Below are positions 35,705 to 35,795 of a DNA stretch of 35,795 nucleotides, piece after piece (the stretch's first letter is position 1; the number at the start of each line of letters is the position of its first letter). The stretch lies in contig QILK01000030.1 of assembly GCA_003233345.1 (NCBI GenBank), forward strand, positions 1-35,795, written 5' to 3'. The DNA is from Gammaproteobacteria bacterium (GTDB taxonomy: Bacteria; Pseudomonadota; Gammaproteobacteria; SZUA-21). The translations under genes and the position numbers were made by a program. The notes below the pieces were generated by a model that saw only the letters and a list, made by a program, of their open reading frames with translations, was not told the origin of the DNA and made no database searches.

Positions 35705-35795
35705 CTAGGCCAGGACTTTAGAGACCACACCCGCGCCAACAGTACGACCACCTTCACGTATCGCAAAGCGCAACCCGTCTTCCATCGCAATCGGG
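35705..35795 (-). CDS. tuf: Elongation factor Tu, C-terminal end (cut by window edge)
   Basis: Only the last 30 codons are present. The hand translation reads PIAMEDGLRFAIREGGRTVG followed by AGVVSKVLA and TAG, the conserved end of domain III of EF-Tu, which carries aminoacyl-tRNA to the ribosome. The position just upstream of rpsJ matches the str-S10 arrangement (rpsL-rpsG-fusA-tuf-rpsJ) of many proteobacteria. Confidence 0.96.
   Translation of the reverse strand, partial: PIAMEDGLRFAIREGGRTVGAGVVSKVLA

Overview
This window is chromosomal DNA of a gammaproteobacterium with moderate-to-low G+C. The evidence is the uninterrupted S10-spc-alpha ribosomal protein gene order following a tuf end, the adjacent cmoA/cmoB tRNA-modification pair, an Aas-type acyltransferase, RNase D with an HRDC tail, and a 70-residue-class cold-shock protein. 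No rRNA, tRNA, CRISPR array, transposase or integrase was seen. The genus cannot be named from sequence alone.

Layout. 1-437 (-) is the N-terminal end of an Aas-like acyltransferase. 485-650 and 3802-3957 are two related REP/BIME-like elements: inverted pairs of GC-rich hairpins in AT-rich spacers. Between them lie a metallo-beta-lactamase-fold hydrolase overlapping RNase D (+) and a two-gene YeeE/YedE sulfur-transport pair (-). 4034-5129 (-) holds a degenerate methyltransferase-like protein and a cold-shock protein with a structured leader. 5454-8265 (+) is a two-gene membrane module: a periplasmic VWA protein and a coiled-coil protein with an acidic tail that carries two FliM-like DIDAL[F/L] peptides. 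8274-11629 (-) carries an MgtC-family protein, cmoB, cmoA and lgt. 11819-14145 (+) encodes a two-component system whose kinase has an altered H-box. 14154-16465 (-) is a three-gene envelope cluster (methyltransferase, flippase-like membrane protein, hexapeptide acyltransferase). 16751-20914 (-) contains a guanine-deaminase-like enzyme, a chemoreceptor, a PhnD-like binding-protein remnant with its middle missing, and a ChrA chromate transporter whose conserved N-terminus lies out of frame with any normal start. A lipoprotein gene (21178-21777) separates this from the ribosomal block.

21915-35795 (-) is the ribosomal super-operon, transcribed from tuf through S10, spc and alpha genes (including secY, rpmJ and rpoA) and ending at a strong intrinsic terminator at about 21854-21880. 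Gene order and spacing are conventional. The unusual points are a four-cysteine, zinc-type S4 protein and a short hexanucleotide repeat coding the Ser-Lys tail of S3.

The most rewarding targets are the VWA/coiled-coil module with its repeated docking-like peptide, the BIME-like elements, the broken or unconventionally started chrA, and the internally deleted PhnD remnant. No clear novel defence or mobile system is visible.
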